Below are positions 5,275 through 5,760 of a stretch of DNA of 5,760 bases, piece after piece (positions within the stretch are counted from its first letter, which is position 1; every line of letters begins with the position of its first letter). The stretch is from assembly GCA_934279105.1 (NCBI GenBank), contig CAKQWR010000126.1:1-5760 (forward strand). The letters run 5' to 3'. The notes under the pieces are model-generated. The model saw only the letters and a program-made list of their open reading frames with translations. It did not search any database and was not told where the DNA came from. This DNA comes from an uncultured Oribacterium sp. Lineage in GTDB: Bacteria > Bacillota > Clostridia > Lachnospirales > Lachnospiraceae. The position numbers and the translations under genes were made by a program.

Positions 5275-5760
5275 TTAAATTCTCGCTACGAGTGCTTCCG
5301 TAAGCTTCACACAGTGCTCGATGGCCTGCTTTTCGAAGGTCGGATAATCTACATGTGCGGAATTGTCCGCCTTGTCGGAGATAGCTCGGATGATGATGAA
5401 CGGCACCTTGTTCTGCCATGCGATCTGCGCGATTGCAGCGCCTTCCATCTCACAGCACTTGCCCTGAAAGCGCTTGACGATCCAGTTCTTCGTGTCATCG
5501 TCGGAAACGAACTTATCGCCACTGCAGACACGACCGATAAACGTACGGATCTCCGGATTCACACGGCGGTTCTCTTCTTCCGCCATCGCAATCAGACGAT
5601 CATCCGCATGAAAGGCCAGGGTGCCGACACGTGGGATCTCGCCGAGCTGGTAGCCGAAGTTCGTCGCATCCATATCGTACTGAACCGTATCCTCCGAAAG
5701 AACGATGTCTCCGATATTGATGTGGGCATCGAGTGAACCGGCGATGCCGGTATTGATCAC
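5275..5760 (-). CDS. mtnN: 5'-methylthioadenosine/S-adenosylhomocysteine nucleosidase, C-terminal part (cut by window edge)
   Basis: MTA/SAH nucleosidase hydrolyses methylthioadenosine and S-adenosylhomocysteine to adenine plus the thioribose sugar, in the cytoplasm. This serves methionine salvage and, where LuxS is present, autoinducer-2 production. The visible 161 residues match the family throughout: the V-I-N-T-G-I-A-G-S-L strand, D-M-D-A-T-N-F-G-Y (29-37), S-G-D-x-F (80-84), the substrate-binding C-E-M-E-G-A-A (103-109, with Glu106) and R-A-I-S-D-K-A-D (125-132), which holds the catalytic Asp129 as numbered in this fragment. Family members have about 230 residues, so roughly 70, including the N-terminal catalytic Glu, lie beyond base 5760. 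The GTG at 5760 is an internal Val codon, not a start. The gene converges on the small hypothetical gene and shares its bidirectional terminator. Confidence 0.95.
   Translation of the reverse strand: MINTGIAGSLDAHINIGDIVLSEDTVQYDMDATNFGYQLGEIPRVGTLAFHADDRLIAMAEEENRRVNPEIRTFIGRVCSGDKFVSDDDTKNWIVKRFQGKCCEMEGAAIAQIAWQNKVPFIIIRAISDKADNSAHVDYPTFEKQAIEHCVKLTEALVARI

Noticed and set aside
5260..5736. A 158-codon open frame on the plus strand opposite mtnN
   Set aside because: The minus strand encodes unmistakable MTA/SAH nucleosidase motifs; this frame has none and starts inside an intergenic hairpin.

Overview
The window reads as ordinary chromosomal DNA from a Bacillota (Firmicutes) bacterium, most likely a Clostridia/Lachnospiraceae-type organism. 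This is inferred from the strong AGGAGG-type ribosome binding sites, short intergenic gaps closed by hairpin-plus-T-run terminators, an SbcD/YhaO-SbcC/YhaN-like pair of the clostridial type, and two hypothetical proteins that resemble families I remember from Clostridia. Base composition is about balanced by eye. No RNA gene, insertion sequence, CRISPR array, phage gene or tRNA was seen.

Layout. At 65-1144 (+) is a metallophosphoesterase of the SbcD/Mre11/YhaO type. It is translationally coupled (TGATG overlap) to a 722-residue SbcC/Rad50/YhaN-like ATPase at 1144-3312 (+). The pair should work together as a nuclease-ATPase in DNA end processing or repair. The ATPase carries a two-helix membrane hairpin at the tip of its coiled coil, so it is probably tethered to the membrane. 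Two back-to-back hairpin terminators (3350-3377 and 3385-3422) separate it from a convergent gene at 3476-4567 (-). That gene encodes an unrecognised protein with the order coiled coil, membrane hairpin, coiled coil.

A 310-base divergent intergenic region (4568-4877) follows. It holds a perfect 14-base inverted repeat between weak divergent promoter candidates, and a leader with a second perfect palindrome just ahead of a small 88-residue hypothetical gene (4878-5144, +). A long bidirectional terminator (5151-5203) separates that gene from the 3' part of a methylthioadenosine/S-adenosylhomocysteine nucleosidase gene (mtnN, 5275-5760, -), which runs off the right edge.

I found no convincing wholly new system. 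The points most worth a second look are: the membrane hairpin replacing a zinc hook in the SbcC-like ATPase, and the same topology in its convergent neighbour; two Ser/Thr/Ala-rich insertions in the ATPase head, one with an in-frame 12-bp repeat; a Glu in place of the near-invariant Asn of the nuclease GNH(D/E) motif; and the palindromes in the leaders of the nuclease operon and the small gene.
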